Source: Actinomycetota bacterium
GTDB taxonomy: Bacteria; Actinomycetota; Actinomycetes; Nanopelagicales; Nanopelagicaceae
Reading direction: 5' to 3'
Length of the DNA stretch: 7,491 nucleotides
Assembly (NCBI GenBank): GCA_947480465.1
Contig: CANKCT010000040.1
Coordinates: forward strand, 1-7,491
Every line of letters starts with the position of its first letter. Within the stretch, counting starts at the first letter, position 1. Below the pieces are notes generated by a model. That model did no database searches. It had not been told where the DNA came from and saw only the letters and a program-made list of their open reading frames with translations. Below, piece by piece: positions 6,148 to 7,491 of the stretch. The translations under genes and the position numbers were made by a program.

Positions 6148-7491
6148 GCTGGAAAAGCTAACCGATCCACAAACTTATCGTTGAAATCTGCTCGATCTGA
6201 TAGTTCTACATAATCAATTTCGTCGAGTAAAGCTGCTGCGGCGTGACGCTCTTGCGCCGAGAGTAAGACCATTTTCGCGCCTTCTCCCGCCACATTTCCA
6301 GCAGATAAAATTCGCATGACTGAAAGTTTTGGTACTAGGCCTATTTTGATTGCAGATGCGGGTGATAGGTATGAGCCAAAAGAACCTGCGAGTAATACTT
6401 GTTGGATTTCTGACTCAGCTACGCCGAACTCTTCTAGGAGAAGCGCCCAGCCAGTAGCGATTGCCGCTTTGGCGAATTGAAGTTCACGAACATCACGTTG
6501 CGTCAAAAATACACAGTCAGTTAAATCCCCGACCTCTTTGCTCCAGGTTAATACAAAGACTCTTTCGCCCTCACGCTCCAGTAAACGACCAGCTAACGTT
6601 GGGGCTACCTGCTGCGCAATATCATCTGTAACAAATCGCCCAGAATGATCGAGCAGACCCACGCCAACTAGGGCGGCGCAAGCGTCAACTAACCCAGAGC
6701 CGCAAATACCAACGGCAGGCGCGTCATCAATAGTGCCAATAACTAACTCACCATCAGTAATTTTGATTGTTTCAATCGCTCCTGATGCTGCACGAACACC
6801 ACACTTAATGCTTGCCGCTTCAAAGGCTGGACCAGCCGGAGCCGCAGTTGCCAAAATCTTTTCGCCATCTCCTAAAACTATTTCGCAGTTAGTTCCGACA
6901 TCAATGAATAAACGCAAACGTTTGTCGCGGTCCATTCCAGATGCAAGGGCGCCCGCGATGATGTCACCACCGACGTATGCGCCGAGTGAAGGCAGAATGA
7001 CCGCCTTAGCGCGTGGATGTATAGCAATTCCAATCTCGGCAGCATCTACATCTGGAAAATCAGCGGATGCCATAATAAATGGCGCGACACCAAGTGGTTC
7101 AGGATCAATGCCAAGAAGCAGTTGATTCATTGTCGCATTCCCTGCAATTGCGATTTCATACACATGCAATGGATTAACTCCAGCTTCAGCACACACTTCT
7201 TGCGTCAGCTGATTCAGCGTTTCTTGGGCAAGAGACGAGAGCTTTTCGAGTGCAGCTGGGTCAAGCATCGTTGCACTAATTCGAGTGATGACATCAGCAC
7301 CAAATGGTTGCTGCTTATTGAGAATTGATTTAACTGCTACAGGGGCCCCGGTATTTAAATCTAATAACGTTGCAACAACGGTCGTTGTTCCTAAGTCATA
7401 GGCGATTCCATATCGAAGCGCGGTTGTGTCGCCAGGCTCTATGTCAATAAAAGCTTGATCAACAAATACTGCCGTCACCTTATAGTTTGCT
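6144..7491 (-). CDS. RACo-like ASKHA protein (DUF4445), corrinoid-activation ATPase, 5' truncated at window edge
   Basis: Members of this family use ATP binding and hydrolysis plus an N-terminal [2Fe-2S] ferredoxin domain to reduce the inactive Co(II) state of corrinoid methyl carriers back to Co(I). About 448 residues are visible. Numbered from the GTG at 7478, they include YDLGTTTVV (27-35, phosphate loop of the actin/hexokinase fold), GNATMNQLLLG (113-123), FIDVGTNCEIVLG (191-203, second phosphate loop), GICGSGLVDA (257-266), TQRDVRELQFAKAAI (326-340), VLLAGSFGSYL (361-371) and a terminal FNDKFVDRLAFP. The GTG is probably not the start: the frame stays open through ANYK to the window edge, there is no ribosome binding site, and RACo proteins have a linker and ferredoxin domain before this point. 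The stop overlaps the DUF1638 ATG (ATGA). Which corrinoid protein it serves is not visible. Confidence 0.92.
   Translation of the reverse strand, partial: ANYKVTAVFVDQAFIDIEPGDTTALRYGIAYDLGTTTVVATLLDLNTGAPVAVKSILNKQQPFGADVITRISATMLDPAALEKLSSLAQETLNQLTQEVCAEAGVNPLHVYEIAIAGNATMNQLLLGIDPEPLGVAPFIMASADFPDVDAAEIGIAIHPRAKAVILPSLGAYVGGDIIAGALASGMDRDKRLRLFIDVGTNCEIVLGDGEKILATAAPAGPAFEAASIKCGVRAASGAIETIKITDGELVIGTIDDAPAVGICGSGLVDACAALVGVGLLDHSGRFVTDDIAQQVAPTLAGRLLEREGERVFVLTWSKEVGDLTDCVFLTQRDVRELQFAKAAIATGWALLLEEFGVAESEIQQVLLAGSFGSYLSPASAIKIGLVPKLSVMRILSAGNVAGEGAKMVLLSAQERHAAAALLDEIDYVELSDRADFNDKFVDRLAFPA

Noticed and set aside
6733..7328. Plus-strand open frames of 103 and 130 codons opposite the RACo-like gene
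   Set aside because: They lie antisense to a clearly conserved ASKHA protein, resemble no family I know, and are mirror-frame shadows. The same holds for minus-strand frames within fhs, fdsB and fdsA and the plus-strand +2 frame at 4232-4564.
6144..7478. A RACo-like protein lacking its ferredoxin domain
   Set aside because: The frame continues to the window edge without a stop and the GTG has no ribosome binding site. The missing domain is most simply explained by the window boundary.

Overview
The window is coding almost end to end. It holds two converging gene blocks that both point to one-carbon (C1) metabolism in a bacterium. Base composition looks mildly AT-leaning (mid-40s % GC by eye, not computed). 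Genes are packed with 1-4 base overlaps, as in streamlined or planktonic genomes. I cannot assign a taxon; a planktonic actinobacterium or alphaproteobacterium would fit, but this is a guess.

Left block, plus strand (1-5577): the C-terminal part of formate--tetrahydrofolate ligase (fhs, cut by the window start), then fdsG, fdsB and fdsA of a soluble NAD+-linked molybdenum formate dehydrogenase. Every junction overlaps (TAATG, ATGA, ATGA), so this is one translationally coupled operon. Fhs run in reverse turns 10-formyl-THF into formate with ATP gain, and Fds oxidises formate to CO2 with NADH gain. The alpha subunit has the diaphorase-linked FdsA architecture with a cysteine active site. It ends in about 65 extra residues that look like the normally separate delta subunit FdsD, so it appears to be an FdsA-FdsD fusion. 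Its His-ligated [4Fe-4S] motif also seems to lack one cysteine.

Right block, minus strand (7491-5560): an ASKHA-type corrinoid-activation protein of the RACo/DUF4445 family, open at the right edge, overlaps by ATGA with a DUF1638 protein. RACo proteins reductively reactivate corrinoid proteins that have fallen to Co(II). I know both families from the surroundings of corrinoid-dependent methyltransferases, so methyltransferase genes probably lie beyond the right edge.

Together the two blocks suggest oxidation of methyl groups: a corrinoid protein takes the methyl from a methylated compound and gives it to THF, the THF-bound carbon is oxidised to formyl-THF, Fhs releases formate, and Fds oxidises it to CO2. 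The first steps are not in the window, so this is inference. The blocks converge and overlap by 18 bases at 5560-5577. There is no intergenic stretch, RNA gene, mobile element or CRISPR array.
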